Position numbers and translations under genes: made by a program
Shown here: one piece after another, positions 1 through 6,628 of the stretch
Position numbering within the stretch: the stretch's first letter is position 1
Layout of the letters: each line of letters begins with the position of its first letter
The notes under the pieces: model-generated
Seen by the model: the letters and a program-made list of their open reading frames with translations, nothing else
Database searches by the model: none
Told to the model about the DNA's origin: nothing
Source of the DNA: an uncultured Bacilli bacterium
GTDB lineage: Bacteria; Bacillota_I; Bacilli_A; RF39; UBA660
Reading direction: 5' to 3'
DNA length: 8,308 nt
Assembly (NCBI GenBank): GCA_947624475.1
Contig: CANQKK010000030.1
Span: forward strand, 1-8,308

Positions 1-1
1 G

Positions 2-169
2 ATGAAAGAAAATTATCCAGTTGAAATGGTCGAAAGAGCAGTTAAGGGAATGCTTCCTCATAATAGACTTGGAAGAAGTATGTATAAGAAATTATTTGTA
101 TATGCTGGAGAAGAGCATCCACATAATGCACAAATGCCAAAAAAATTAGAACTAGGAGGTAATAAATAA
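2..169 (+). CDS. rplM: 50S ribosomal protein L13, C-terminal part (5' end outside window)
   Basis: This is the last 55 codons of ribosomal protein L13, an early-assembly protein of the large ribosomal subunit. The frame is open from the window edge to TAA at 167-169. It carries the characteristic L13 C-terminal signature: GMLPHNRLGR (residues 16-25 of the fragment), then a Lys-rich segment and VYAGEEHPH, ending with the family's usual Gln-x-Pro and LEL tail. Full-length L13 is about 145 residues, so roughly 90 residues lie upstream of the window. The stop codon overlaps the rpsI start by one base (TAATG), and the rpsI ribosome binding site lies inside the last rplM codons. The two genes are therefore co-transcribed and probably translationally coupled, as in the widely conserved rplM-rpsI operon. 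The identification is secure; only the 5' end is unseen. Confidence 0.96.
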   Translation: MKENYPVEMVERAVKGMLPHNRLGRSMYKKLFVYAGEEHPHNAQMPKKLELGGNK

Positions 170-588
170 TGGCTAAGGAGAAGAAAAGTTTTTATGGAAC
201 TGGTAGAAGAAAAGGCTCTGTTGCTAAGGTTACTTTAACTCCTGGTACTGGTAAAATTACTGTAAATGGAAGAGATGTAAGTGAATATATGCCTTATGAG
301 GTATTAGTTATGGATTTAAAACAACCACTAGTAGTAACTGATAATGAGAAGACATTTGATGTCGATGCAAAAGTAAGTGGTGGTGGTTTTTCAGGACAAA
401 CTGGTGCTATTAGATTAGGTATTACAAGAGCATTACTTCTTTATGATGCTGGAAATGAGGCGAATGAGGATTCATATAGAAAAGTTCTTAAAGCTAATGG
501 ATTTATAACTAGAGATCCAAGAGTTAAGGAAAGAAAGAAATATGGATTAAAGGCTGCGAGAAGAGCACCACAGTTTAGTAAACGTTAA
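169..588 (+). CDS. rpsI: 30S ribosomal protein S9
   Basis: Ribosomal protein S9 (uS9) belongs to the head of the small ribosomal subunit, and its basic C-terminal tail reaches toward P-site tRNA. The 139-residue product starts with the family's FYGTGRRKGSVAKV block (residues 8-21). It contains the Gly-rich GGGFSGQTGAIRLGITRAL segment in the middle (about 71-89) and ends with the conserved basic tail RRAPQFSKR, including the terminal Lys-Arg. The length is normal (E. coli S9 is 130). The ATG at 169 is set by an excellent AGGAGGT at 154-160, 8 bases upstream and inside the rplM coding sequence. It is the last gene of the rplM-rpsI operon and is followed 23 bases later by an intrinsic terminator. 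No anomalies are seen. Confidence 0.98.
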   Translation: MAKEKKSFYGTGRRKGSVAKVTLTPGTGKITVNGRDVSEYMPYEVLVMDLKQPLVVTDNEKTFDVDAKVSGGGFSGQTGAIRLGITRALLLYDAGNEANEDSYRKVLKANGFITRDPRVKERKKYGLKAARRAPQFSKR

Positions 589-611
589 GAAATATTTATT
601 TTATGTATTTC

Positions 612-638
612 AAAAGTCCGAAATTTTCGGACTTTTTT
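612..638 (+). terminator. Rho-independent terminator of the rplM-rpsI operon
   Basis: A 9-bp perfect stem, AAAAGTCCG (612-620) with CGGACTTTT (628-636), encloses a 7-base AAATTTT loop and runs into a T6 tract (633-638). The A/T bases of the loop can zip up further. It begins 23 bases after the rpsI stop and clearly separates the ribosomal operon from trxB. Confidence 0.92.
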
Positions 639-710
639 GCGATTTTGAATTTGGAAAAAATATTGTGATTTTTAGTTTGTTTGATTAGAAAAATGAATTT
701 TTTTCATTAA

Positions 711-739
711 TTTACATCTTGAGGTATAAATGATATAAT
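711..739 (+). promoter_or_regulatory. Sigma-A type promoter for trxB
   Basis: TTTACA (711-716) and TATAAT (734-739) are separated by exactly 17 bp, which is 11 of 12 consensus positions. Transcription would start near 746. It is the best promoter between the rpsI terminator and trxB and points toward trxB. The A+T richness of the region raises the false-positive rate, but the spacing and the position after a terminator support it. Confidence 0.75.
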
Positions 740-745
740 TTATGT

Positions 746-940
746 GAGATTAGTATTGGTATAAGTTTAAAAGTATCAGTGAAAGGTCTTTTTGAAAGTT
801 ATTTGAAGTAATAGGTATTTTTATGTTTTTAGGTTTAAAAATTTTAATGATACTTCATAATTATATATAGTAAAACTTTAATAAATTAATTGAATTAAAG
901 TAAAATATAGAGAAAGGGATAATATATTAAGGTGAAAATT
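746..940 (+). other. Long untranslated leader of trxB with a distal pairing
   Basis: From the predicted start near 746 to the trxB ATG there are about 195 bases with no convincing gene. One structured element stands out: AAGTATCA (771-778) is perfectly complementary to TGATACTT (848-855), enclosing 69 bases that could form a closed domain. No U-run terminator hairpin follows it, and the trxB ribosome binding site (about 929-934) lies well outside the helix. I do not recognise a riboswitch, T-box or protein-binding leader here. The length is unusual for a simple gene leader, so a regulatory RNA is possible but unproven. Together with 589-745 this is the content of the gene-free stretch 589-940. 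Confidence 0.3.
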
Positions 941-1831
941 ATGTATGATATTATTATAGTGGGTGCTGGTCCTGCTGGTCTTACGGGGGCACTATATGCT
1001 CTTCGAGCTAATAAGAAAGTTTTATTATTAGAGGCGAAAAGTTATGGCGGTCAAATAATTAATGCTAACAAGATAGAAAACTATCCTGGTATCGAAGTTA
1101 TTTCGGGTTATGATTTTGCTACTAATTTATATAATCAGGTAATGAGACTCGGTGCTGAGATAAAGTATGAGACTGTGGTTAAGATTAATGAGGATAGGAC
1201 TGTGGTAACTAATAAGGGTAAATATAAGGCAAAGAGTGTTATTATTGCTAATGGAGCCGTAAATAGAAGACTAAATATCGATGGAGAAGAAGATTATATT
1301 GGTAAGGGAGTATCTTACTGTGCTACATGTGATGGAAACTTCTATAAGAATAAAGTTGTCGCTGTAAATGGGGGAGGAAATACGGCTTTAGAAGAGGCAA
1401 TTTATTTATCTGATATAGCAAGCAAAGTATATCTAATTCACCGAAGGGATAGTTTTCGTGGCGATGATAGGTATTTGGGTGAATTAAAGGATAGAGATAA
1501 TGTCGAAATTATTTTGAACTCGAATATTATATCAGTTAGTGGAAAGGGTAAGTTAGAGAGTATAACTATTAAAGATAATTTGAATAATAAGAAAACTTTG
1601 GATATCGATGGTCTATTTATTGCTGTCGGGCAAAAACCGGAGAATGAGGCTTTTTCTAATGTCGTCGATATTGATGAGAATGGTTATATAAAAGCAACTG
1701 ATGAAGTTCGTACGAAGAGCGATGGGATATATGTGGCAGGAGATACGAGAGAAAAGATGTTAAGACAACTTACAACTGCTGTTTCAGATGGTAGTCTGGC
1801 AGCGACGATTGCTATTAAAGAGATGAAATAG
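941..1831 (+). CDS. trxB: Thioredoxin reductase (NADPH, FAD-dependent)
   Basis: This is a low-molecular-weight thioredoxin reductase, the cytoplasmic flavoenzyme that passes electrons from NADPH through FAD and a redox-active disulfide to thioredoxin. Numbered from the ATG at 941 (296 residues), it has the FAD-binding GAGPAG at 8-13 and the CATC redox pair Cys127/Cys130. The NADPH Rossmann motif GGGNTALEEA is at 144-153, with the 2'-phosphate-binding HRR at 167-169, and the C-terminal FAD motif includes Gly267-Asp268 followed by RQLTTAVSDG. GGGNTA and the HRRD context resemble E. coli TrxB, so NADPH preference is expected. Length is near the family norm of about 300-320. The ATG at 941 is preferred because AAGGTG (929-934) lies 6 bases upstream and the protein then begins MYDIIIVGAG, as is usual. 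An in-frame GTG at 932 would overlap that binding site and add three residues. No clear terminator separates it from ppdK, so some read-through is likely. Confidence 0.96.
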   Translation: MYDIIIVGAGPAGLTGALYALRANKKVLLLEAKSYGGQIINANKIENYPGIEVISGYDFATNLYNQVMRLGAEIKYETVVKINEDRTVVTNKGKYKAKSVIIANGAVNRRLNIDGEEDYIGKGVSYCATCDGNFYKNKVVAVNGGGNTALEEAIYLSDIASKVYLIHRRDSFRGDDRYLGELKDRDNVEIILNSNIISVSGKGKLESITIKDNLNNKKTLDIDGLFIAVGQKPENEAFSNVVDIDENGYIKATDEVRTKSDGIYVAGDTREKMLRQLTTAVSDGSLAATIAIKEMK

Positions 1832-1863
1832 AAAATAATAGGTGTTAATATTTAATAAATTGG

Positions 1864-1911
1864 AAAAATCAGTAAAATGGGCAAAAAAATCAGTAAAATG
1901 GGTAAAAAAAT
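1864..1911 (+). repeat. Tandem 21-bp repeat with helically phased A-tracts upstream of ppdK
   Basis: Two 21-bp units (1864-1884 and 1885-1905) differ at one base (C1882 versus T1903), and a third unit begins at 1906 and breaks down after 1911. The core is TCAGTAAAATGGG between A-runs. Runs of A at 1864-1868, 1874-1877, 1883-1889, 1895-1898 and 1904-1910 have centres about 9.5, 10.5, 10.5 and 10.5 bp apart, matching one helical turn. This is the layout known to bend DNA. The array ends just before the putative ppdK -35 element at 1913. GCAAAAAAA (1881-1889) is also complementary to TTTTTTTGC (1918-1926), a weak long-loop hairpin. Confidence 0.85.
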
Positions 1912-1912
1912 G

Positions 1913-1941
1913 TTGCCTTTTTTTGCTGGTTTTGGTATTAT
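1913..1941 (+). promoter_or_regulatory. Probable ppdK promoter, extended -10 type
   Basis: TTGCCT (1913-1918) lies 17 bp before TATTAT (1936-1941), and a TG one base before the -10 (1933-1934) makes it an extended -10. The predicted start near 1948 would place the GGTGAGGAG ribosome binding site at the very 5' end of the message, leaving an unusually short leader. The phased A-tract array lies directly upstream, where curved or UP-like DNA would act. It was inferred from sequence alone. Confidence 0.5.
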
Positions 1942-1965
1942 TGTAAAGGTGAGGAGTTGATAGAA

Positions 1966-4605
1966 ATGACAAAATATGTATATTCCTTTAAAGAAGGAAA
2001 CAAAGATATGAGAAATTTACTTGGAGGAAAAGGGGCGAATTTGGCCGAAATGACCAATTTAGGACTTCCTATACCTCAAGGTTTTACAGTTACAACTGAG
2101 GCTTGTACAAGATATTATGATGATAATAAAGAAATATCTGAGGAGATACAGAAACAGATATTTGATGCTCTAGAGGAATTAGAGAAACTAATGGGTAAGA
2201 AGTTTGGCGATAGCGAAGAGCCTCTTTTGGTTTCGGTAAGAAGTGGTGCTAGAGCCTCGATGCCGGGTATGATGGATACTATTCTTAATTTGGGTCTTAA
2301 TGATATTTCGGTAGAAGGCTTTGCTAAAAAGACAAACAATCCTAGATTTGCTTACGACTCTTATAGAAGATTTATTCAGATGTATTCTGACGTCGTAATG
2401 GAAGTTAACAAGTCTTTCTTTGAAAAAATTATCGATGAATTAAAAGAAGAGAAAGGTGTCTGCTACGACACAGAACTTACTGTCGATGATTTGAAAGAAC
2501 TTGTCAAGAGGTTTAAAAAAGTATACAGTGATAATATGAATGGTGAGGAGTTTCCACAAGAACCTAAAGAACAACTTATGGGGGCTATTAAGGCAGTGTT
2601 TAGGTCTTGGGATAATCCTAGAGCTATTGTATATCGTAGAATGAACGACATACCAGGTGATTGGGGTACCGCTGTCAATATTCAATCAATGGTATTTGGA
2701 AATATGGGAGATACTTCGGGTACTGGTGTTGCCTTTACGAGAAATCCTGCTACAGGAGAGAAGGGTATTTATGGTGAATACTTAATTAATGCCCAAGGAG
2801 AAGACGTCGTAGCAGGAGTTAGGACGCCTGAACCTATAACTAAGTTAGAAGAGGATTTACCTGAATGTTACGAGCAGTTTATGACTCTAGCTCAGAAGTT
2901 AGAAGACCACTACCGTGATATGCAGGATATGGAATTTACTATTCAAGAGGGTAAATTATATTTCTTACAAACGAGAAATGGTAAGAGAACTGCTCATGCT
3001 GCTATTAAAATTGCCTGTGATTTAGTTGATGAGGGTATGATTGATGAAAAAGAAGCGGTCATGAGAATTGAGGCTAAAAGTTTAGATCAATTACTTCATC
3101 CAACTTTTGATGCTGAGGCTCTTAAAAATGCTGAAGTAATAGGAGAGGGACTTCCTGCTTCACCTGGTGCTGCTGCTGGTAAGGTCGTATTTAATGCCGA
3201 AGATGCCAAGAGACTTGGAACGGGTGGAGAAGGAGAGAGAGTTATTTTAGTAAGACTTGAGACTACTCCTGAAGATATCGAAGGAATGGTTGCTGCCCAA
3301 GGTATTCTTACTGTAAGAGGTGGAAGAACATCTCATGCTGCTGTCGTTGCTCGTGGAATGGGAACTTGTTGCGTAGCAGGATGCGGTGCTATTACAATTG
3401 ATGAAGAGGCTAAGGAATTTACTTTAGGTGGATATACTTTCCATGAAGGAGATTATATTTCATTAGATGGTATTACTGGTAAAGTATATAAAGGTGATGT
3501 TAAGACTAACGAGGCTACTGTAAGTGGTGACTTTGGTAGAATTATGGAATGGGCTGACAAGTATAGAACTTTAAAAGTTAGAACTAATGCCGATAATCCT
3601 AGAGATACGAAGAAGGCTATCGAACTTGGAGCAGAGGGTATAGGATTATGTCGTACCGAGCATATGTTCTTTGAAGAAGATAGAATTCTTAAGATTAGAG
3701 AAATGATTTTATCTGATACTGTCGAGGAAAGAGAAAAAGCATTATCAGAACTTATCCCTTTCCAAAAGGGTGACTTTAAGGCAATGTACAAGGAACTTAA
3801 AAATCTTCCTATGACGGTTAGATATTTGGATCCACCACTACATGAATTTTTACCTACTGATGATGGAGAAATTGAAATACTTGCAAATGATATGGGAGTA
3901 ACTGTCGAAAAAATTAAGAATAAGTGTACTGAGCTTCATGAATTTAATCCGATGATGGGACATAGGGGATGTAGACTTGCCGTTACTTATCCGGAAATTG
4001 CTAGAATGCAGACGAGAGCTCTAATGGAAGCCGCTATCGAGGTAAAAGAAGAAGATGGATACGATATTGTTCCAGAGATAATGATTCCGCTAGTGGGAGA
4101 AGCTAAAGAACTTAAATTTGTTAAGGATATCGTTATTGAAACTGCTGAAAAGGTTAAGAAAGAAAAAGGTTCTGATATGGAATATCATATCGGTACAATG
4201 ATCGAAATACCAAGATCTGCCCTTACGGCAGATGAAATTGCTAAAGAGGCTGAATTCTTCTCTTTTGGTACTAATGACTTGACACAGATGACATTTGGAT
4301 TTTCACGTGATGATGCTGCTAAATTCTTAGATGCTTATTATCAGAATAAAATTTATGAAATTGATCCATTTGCTAAATTAGATCAAGTTGGAGTGGGTAG
4401 TTTAATCAAAATGGCTGTTGAAAAAGGAAGAAAAACAAGAAGTAATATCAAACTAGGTATTTGTGGTGAACATGGAGGGGATCCTTCTTCAGTTGAATTC
4501 TGTCACAATATTGGATTAAATTATGTATCTTGTTCTCCTTATAGAGTGCCTATTGCAAGACTTGCTGCTGCTCAAGCGGCTATCCGTGAAAAGGAGAACA
4601 AATAG
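1966..4605 (+). CDS. ppdK: Pyruvate, phosphate dikinase
   Basis: PPDK interconverts ATP, pyruvate and phosphate with AMP, PEP and pyrophosphate. In anaerobic Firmicutes it can serve glycolysis as well as PEP synthesis. The 879-residue product has the three-domain family architecture. The N-terminal ATP-grasp region (about 1-340) contains LLGGKGANLAEM and SGTGVAFTRNPATGE (251-265). The swivelling phosphohistidine domain carries GGRTSHAAVV with catalytic His457. The C-terminal PEP/pyruvate TIM barrel (about 520-875) has Arg563 (RTEHMFF), Arg619, Glu747, Asn770 and Cys833 (CGEHGG). From memory, these match the Clostridium symbiosum active-site residues (His455, R561, R617, E745, N768, C831) with a uniform offset of two, so the enzyme looks fully competent. 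The ATG at 1966 is chosen over an upstream in-frame TTG at 1957 because GAGGAG (1951-1956) is 9 bases away and the protein then begins MTKYVYSF as homologues do. It appears to be a single-gene unit with its own promoter and terminator. Confidence 0.97.
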   Translation: MTKYVYSFKEGNKDMRNLLGGKGANLAEMTNLGLPIPQGFTVTTEACTRYYDDNKEISEEIQKQIFDALEELEKLMGKKFGDSEEPLLVSVRSGARASMPGMMDTILNLGLNDISVEGFAKKTNNPRFAYDSYRRFIQMYSDVVMEVNKSFFEKIIDELKEEKGVCYDTELTVDDLKELVKRFKKVYSDNMNGEEFPQEPKEQLMGAIKAVFRSWDNPRAIVYRRMNDIPGDWGTAVNIQSMVFGNMGDTSGTGVAFTRNPATGEKGIYGEYLINAQGEDVVAGVRTPEPITKLEEDLPECYEQFMTLAQKLEDHYRDMQDMEFTIQEGKLYFLQTRNGKRTAHAAIKIACDLVDEGMIDEKEAVMRIEAKSLDQLLHPTFDAEALKNAEVIGEGLPASPGAAAGKVVFNAEDAKRLGTGGEGERVILVRLETTPEDIEGMVAAQGILTVRGGRTSHAAVVARGMGTCCVAGCGAITIDEEAKEFTLGGYTFHEGDYISLDGITGKVYKGDVKTNEATVSGDFGRIMEWADKYRTLKVRTNADNPRDTKKAIELGAEGIGLCRTEHMFFEEDRILKIREMILSDTVEEREKALSELIPFQKGDFKAMYKELKNLPMTVRYLDPPLHEFLPTDDGEIEILANDMGVTVEKIKNKCTELHEFNPMMGHRGCRLAVTYPEIARMQTRALMEAAIEVKEEDGYDIVPEIMIPLVGEAKELKFVKDIVIETAEKVKKEKGSDMEYHIGTMIEIPRSALTADEIAKEAEFFSFGTNDLTQMTFGFSRDDAAKFLDAYYQNKIYEIDPFAKLDQVGVGSLIKMAVEKGRKTRSNIKLGICGEHGGDPSSVEFCHNIGLNYVSCSPYRVPIARLAAAQAAIREKENK

Positions 4606-4621
4606 TCCGTAAAGGCGTTCT

Positions 4622-4641
4622 GCAATTATTTAAATAATTGC
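4622..4641 (+). repeat. Perfect 20-bp palindrome after ppdK
   Basis: GCAATTATTTAAATAATTGC is a perfect inverted repeat starting 17 bases after the ppdK stop. As RNA it would make an 8-bp stem with a TTAA loop. No T-run follows (TTATAATAA), so it is a weak terminator at best. It may protect the mRNA 3' end or be a protein-binding site. Confidence 0.6.
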
Positions 4642-4713
4642 TTATAATAATGATGCTAGAAGATTTTGAGATAAACTGGGTGACTCATAATAATAATTAT
4701 GTAAATTAAAATT

Positions 4714-4746
4714 AGACTGAGATTTTTAATAATCTTGGTCTTTTTT
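4714..4746 (+). terminator. Rho-independent terminator downstream of ppdK
   Basis: AGACTGAGATT (4714-4724) pairs along its whole length with AATCTTGGTCT (4731-4741): 11 bp including two G-U pairs, with a 6-base loop. A T-run continues to 4746. It lies 109 bases after the ppdK stop and marks the boundary between the housekeeping block and the restriction-modification island. Confidence 0.88.
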
Positions 4747-4776
4747 GCTAAAAAATTATATTTTTTTGGCAAGTTT

Positions 4777-4786
4777 AAGGAGGTGA
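4777..4786 (+). other. Orphan Shine-Dalgarno in the intergenic region
   Basis: AAGGAGGTGA is a full-strength ribosome binding site with no gene behind it. At normal spacing there is only TTG-CGA-TAA (4793-4801). A GTG inside the motif (4783-4785) would encode nine codons but sits too close to be served by it. The rest of 4747-4911 is very A+T-rich with no coding signal I can support. It could be the scar of a deleted gene or an insertion boundary. Confidence 0.4.
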
Positions 4787-4911
4787 AAAAAATTGCGATA
4801 AATAATTTTTAATTCAATCTAAGTAAGTTATGATAATGATGTCTTAATATATTATTGAAGCTATTAAAAATTTTAATAAAGTAAAAAAATGAAGTAATTT
4901 TTATTAATTTG

Positions 4912-4940
4912 TTTTCTTATAAATTAAAAAATGATATACT
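4912..4940 (+). promoter_or_regulatory. Probable promoter of the methyltransferase gene (extended -10)
   Basis: TATACT (4935-4940) preceded by TG at 4932-4933 makes an extended -10. A poor -35-like TTTTCT (4912-4917) sits 17 bp upstream, which is tolerable for this promoter class. The start would fall near 4947, giving a leader of about 29 bases before the ATG at 4976, with GGGAGGG (4964-4970) as ribosome binding site. Confidence 0.55.
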
Positions 4941-4955
4941 TATATACGTAAGTAT
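4936..4955 (+). promoter_or_regulatory. Inverted repeat over the -10 and start site: candidate operator
   Basis: ATACTTA (4936-4942) and TAAGTAT (4949-4955) form a perfect 7-bp inverted repeat with the 6-bp centre TATACG. It covers most of the -10 element and the predicted start point, a position where a bound protein would block transcription. Restriction-modification operons are often self-regulated by the methyltransferase or a small controller protein. No controller gene is visible in the window, so the binding partner is unknown. Confidence 0.4.
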
Positions 4956-4975
4956 CTAATAGAGGGAGGGTTTTT

Positions 4976-6628
4976 ATGTCAAAAAAAATAAAACAATTAT
5001 CATTATTCAATAAGTCCAATGATTTAAAAAATCTTAACTCTGTTTTAATATTTAATCTTTCTAAAGAAGAAATAAAAAAACTTGATAATTATAGTATCGA
5101 TCAATATTTAAATGATGTTGAAATAAATGGATTGAGTAAAACTTGGGATAATATATGTAGTTATATATTACAATTCGGCGAAAAAAATGAATTAATTAAG
5201 ATTGCCAATTTTGGAGAAATGTATGAAATTGGTTTGGCAACAGAGGATAAAATTAAAAAGAAAAAAAGTGGTCAGTATTATACTCCTGATGATGTTGCAA
5301 TGGTTATGAGTCAATGGTTTGATAGGTGTGAAGGAGATAATGTCTGTGATGTTGCATGTGGTACAGGGAAATTGATACTAACATATTTGGATTATATAGG
5401 TGAAAAAAAAGCATTAGAACTTTTAAGAAAAGAAAGAATATATTTATATGATTATGACCGAGTTGCTTTAAAAGTATGTAAAACGTCTTTATTAGTTAAA
5501 TATGGTCAGGATTTATGTGATTCTATACATGATGTTTACTGTGATTTTTTAGATAAAGATATTGTATTACCTAATAATTGTAAAACAATATCTAATCCTC
5601 CTTATGCAGTAGTACAAAAGATTTCGGATAATTGGCTTTCGACCGATGTAATTAATGATTCTCATGAATTGTATTCTTCGTTTATGGATAAAATTTTCTC
5701 TCAAAGTAAATCAACAGTAATAATTACACCATATAGTTTTGTTTCTGGGAATAAATTTTATTCATTGAGAAAAGAAATGTGTGAATTGGGTAACGGATTT
5801 ATTGTAATATTTGATAATGTTCCGGGTAATATTTTTTGTGGAAGAAAACATGGTATTTTTAATACCAATACTTCAAACTCTGTTAGAGCAGCAATTACAG
5901 TGTTGAATTCTTCATCAAAAAATAAGGGCTTTAGAGTTTCTCCAATGATTAGGTTTAAAAATGAGGAAAGAAAAAAATTATTAAAGTGTGATGTTTTGGA
6001 GGCAACAATAAACGATGATATTCAAATTGTAGATGAAAATAATAAATCATTTAAAAAAATATCAAAAAATTTAAAACAAATATATGATAGTTGGATTGAT
6101 AATTCTAAATTATTAATAAGAGATTTAACTACAAAGCAACCAAATGAATATATGATAGATATTCCTAATACATGTAGATATAACACAACTGCTTCATCAA
6201 CAAAATTAAGCAGAGGAGGTTCAATAACATTTTATGCTAATTCTGAAGATGTATATTATTTCTTGTACTGTTTTATAAATTCAAGTTTTACATATTGGTG
6301 GTGGCGTATCTATGATGGGGGAATAACATATTCTTCAAATTTATTAAATAGTATGCCTGTTCCTTTTGATATTTTAAGTGATGAAGATAAAGAAGATTTT
6401 AAAATAATTGCTAAAAAAATGATATCAAAAGAACGAGAATATATTTCTACTAAAGTCAATGCTGGTGTAGTTCAAGAAAATATTAAATTTCCTGAAAAAT
6501 ATAAAGATATGATTAATTCAAAGATATTAAAAATTTTAGGATGCAATGATGAATCTAAAATCTTTGATCAAGTTCATTCAAATAAGTTTTTTATAGATTG
6601 TGAAGAATCTGATGAAATTAAGAAGTAA
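4976..6628 (+). CDS. N6-adenine DNA methyltransferase, gamma class, of a Type II-like R-M system
   Basis: This is a 550-residue SAM-dependent DNA adenine methyltransferase that would protect host sites from the nuclease encoded downstream. Visible motifs, in order, are SGQYYTPDDV (98-107, motif X region), DVACGTGK (125-132, SAM-binding motif I) and SNPPYAVV (206-213, catalytic motif IV). The catalytic half precedes a long C-terminal part, presumably the target recognition domain (about 290-510, with YWWWRIYDGG at 440-449). This is the gamma arrangement also found in HsdM, but no HsdS or HsdR is seen here. An N-terminal extension of about 95 residues precedes motif X. The ATG has GGGAGGG five bases upstream. 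The codons are visibly more A/T-biased than those of ppdK, suggesting horizontal acquisition. The gene may be recently shortened, because coding-like sequence continues in other frames past its stop. Recognition sequence cannot be predicted. It could alternatively be a solitary methylase, but the adjacent nuclease argues otherwise. Confidence 0.88.
   Translation: MSKKIKQLSLFNKSNDLKNLNSVLIFNLSKEEIKKLDNYSIDQYLNDVEINGLSKTWDNICSYILQFGEKNELIKIANFGEMYEIGLATEDKIKKKKSGQYYTPDDVAMVMSQWFDRCEGDNVCDVACGTGKLILTYLDYIGEKKALELLRKERIYLYDYDRVALKVCKTSLLVKYGQDLCDSIHDVYCDFLDKDIVLPNNCKTISNPPYAVVQKISDNWLSTDVINDSHELYSSFMDKIFSQSKSTVIITPYSFVSGNKFYSLRKEMCELGNGFIVIFDNVPGNIFCGRKHGIFNTNTSNSVRAAITVLNSSSKNKGFRVSPMIRFKNEERKKLLKCDVLEATINDDIQIVDENNKSFKKISKNLKQIYDSWIDNSKLLIRDLTTKQPNEYMIDIPNTCRYNTTASSTKLSRGGSITFYANSEDVYYFLYCFINSSFTYWWWRIYDGGITYSSNLLNSMPVPFDILSDEDKEDFKIIAKKMISKEREYISTKVNAGVVQENIKFPEKYKDMINSKILKILGCNDESKIFDQVHSNKFFIDCEESDEIKK

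Noticed and set aside
823..870. Short ORF of 15 codons in the trxB leader
   Set aside because: It has no convincing ribosome binding site and no leader-peptide features such as codon runs; expected by chance in this sequence.
932..940. GTG start for trxB three codons upstream of the ATG
   Set aside because: The GTG overlaps the AAGGTG ribosome binding site that is ideally placed for the ATG at 941, and homologues begin at the MYDxII position. It remains possible but less likely.
1957..1965. TTG start for ppdK (and likewise TTG at 6914 for the nuclease)
   Set aside because: Each TTG directly abuts the ribosome binding site, leaving no spacing, while the in-frame ATG nine bases later has normal spacing and, for ppdK, gives the usual N-terminus.
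3453..3791. 112-codon open frame on the - strand inside ppdK, and similar ones at 1784-1972, 2115-2339 and 2440-2685
   Set aside because: They lie opposite strongly conserved genes, lack ribosome binding sites, and look like complement shadows.
4666..4694. Possible promoter TTGAGA with a -10 near 4689 after ppdK
   Set aside because: The -10 is poor and the transcript would run straight into the intrinsic terminator at 4714-4746.
4976..6628. Type I HsdM or BREX/DISARM-type methylase
   Set aside because: GQYYTP resembles HsdM, but no specificity subunit, translocase, helicase or BREX partner is present; a single nuclease follows.
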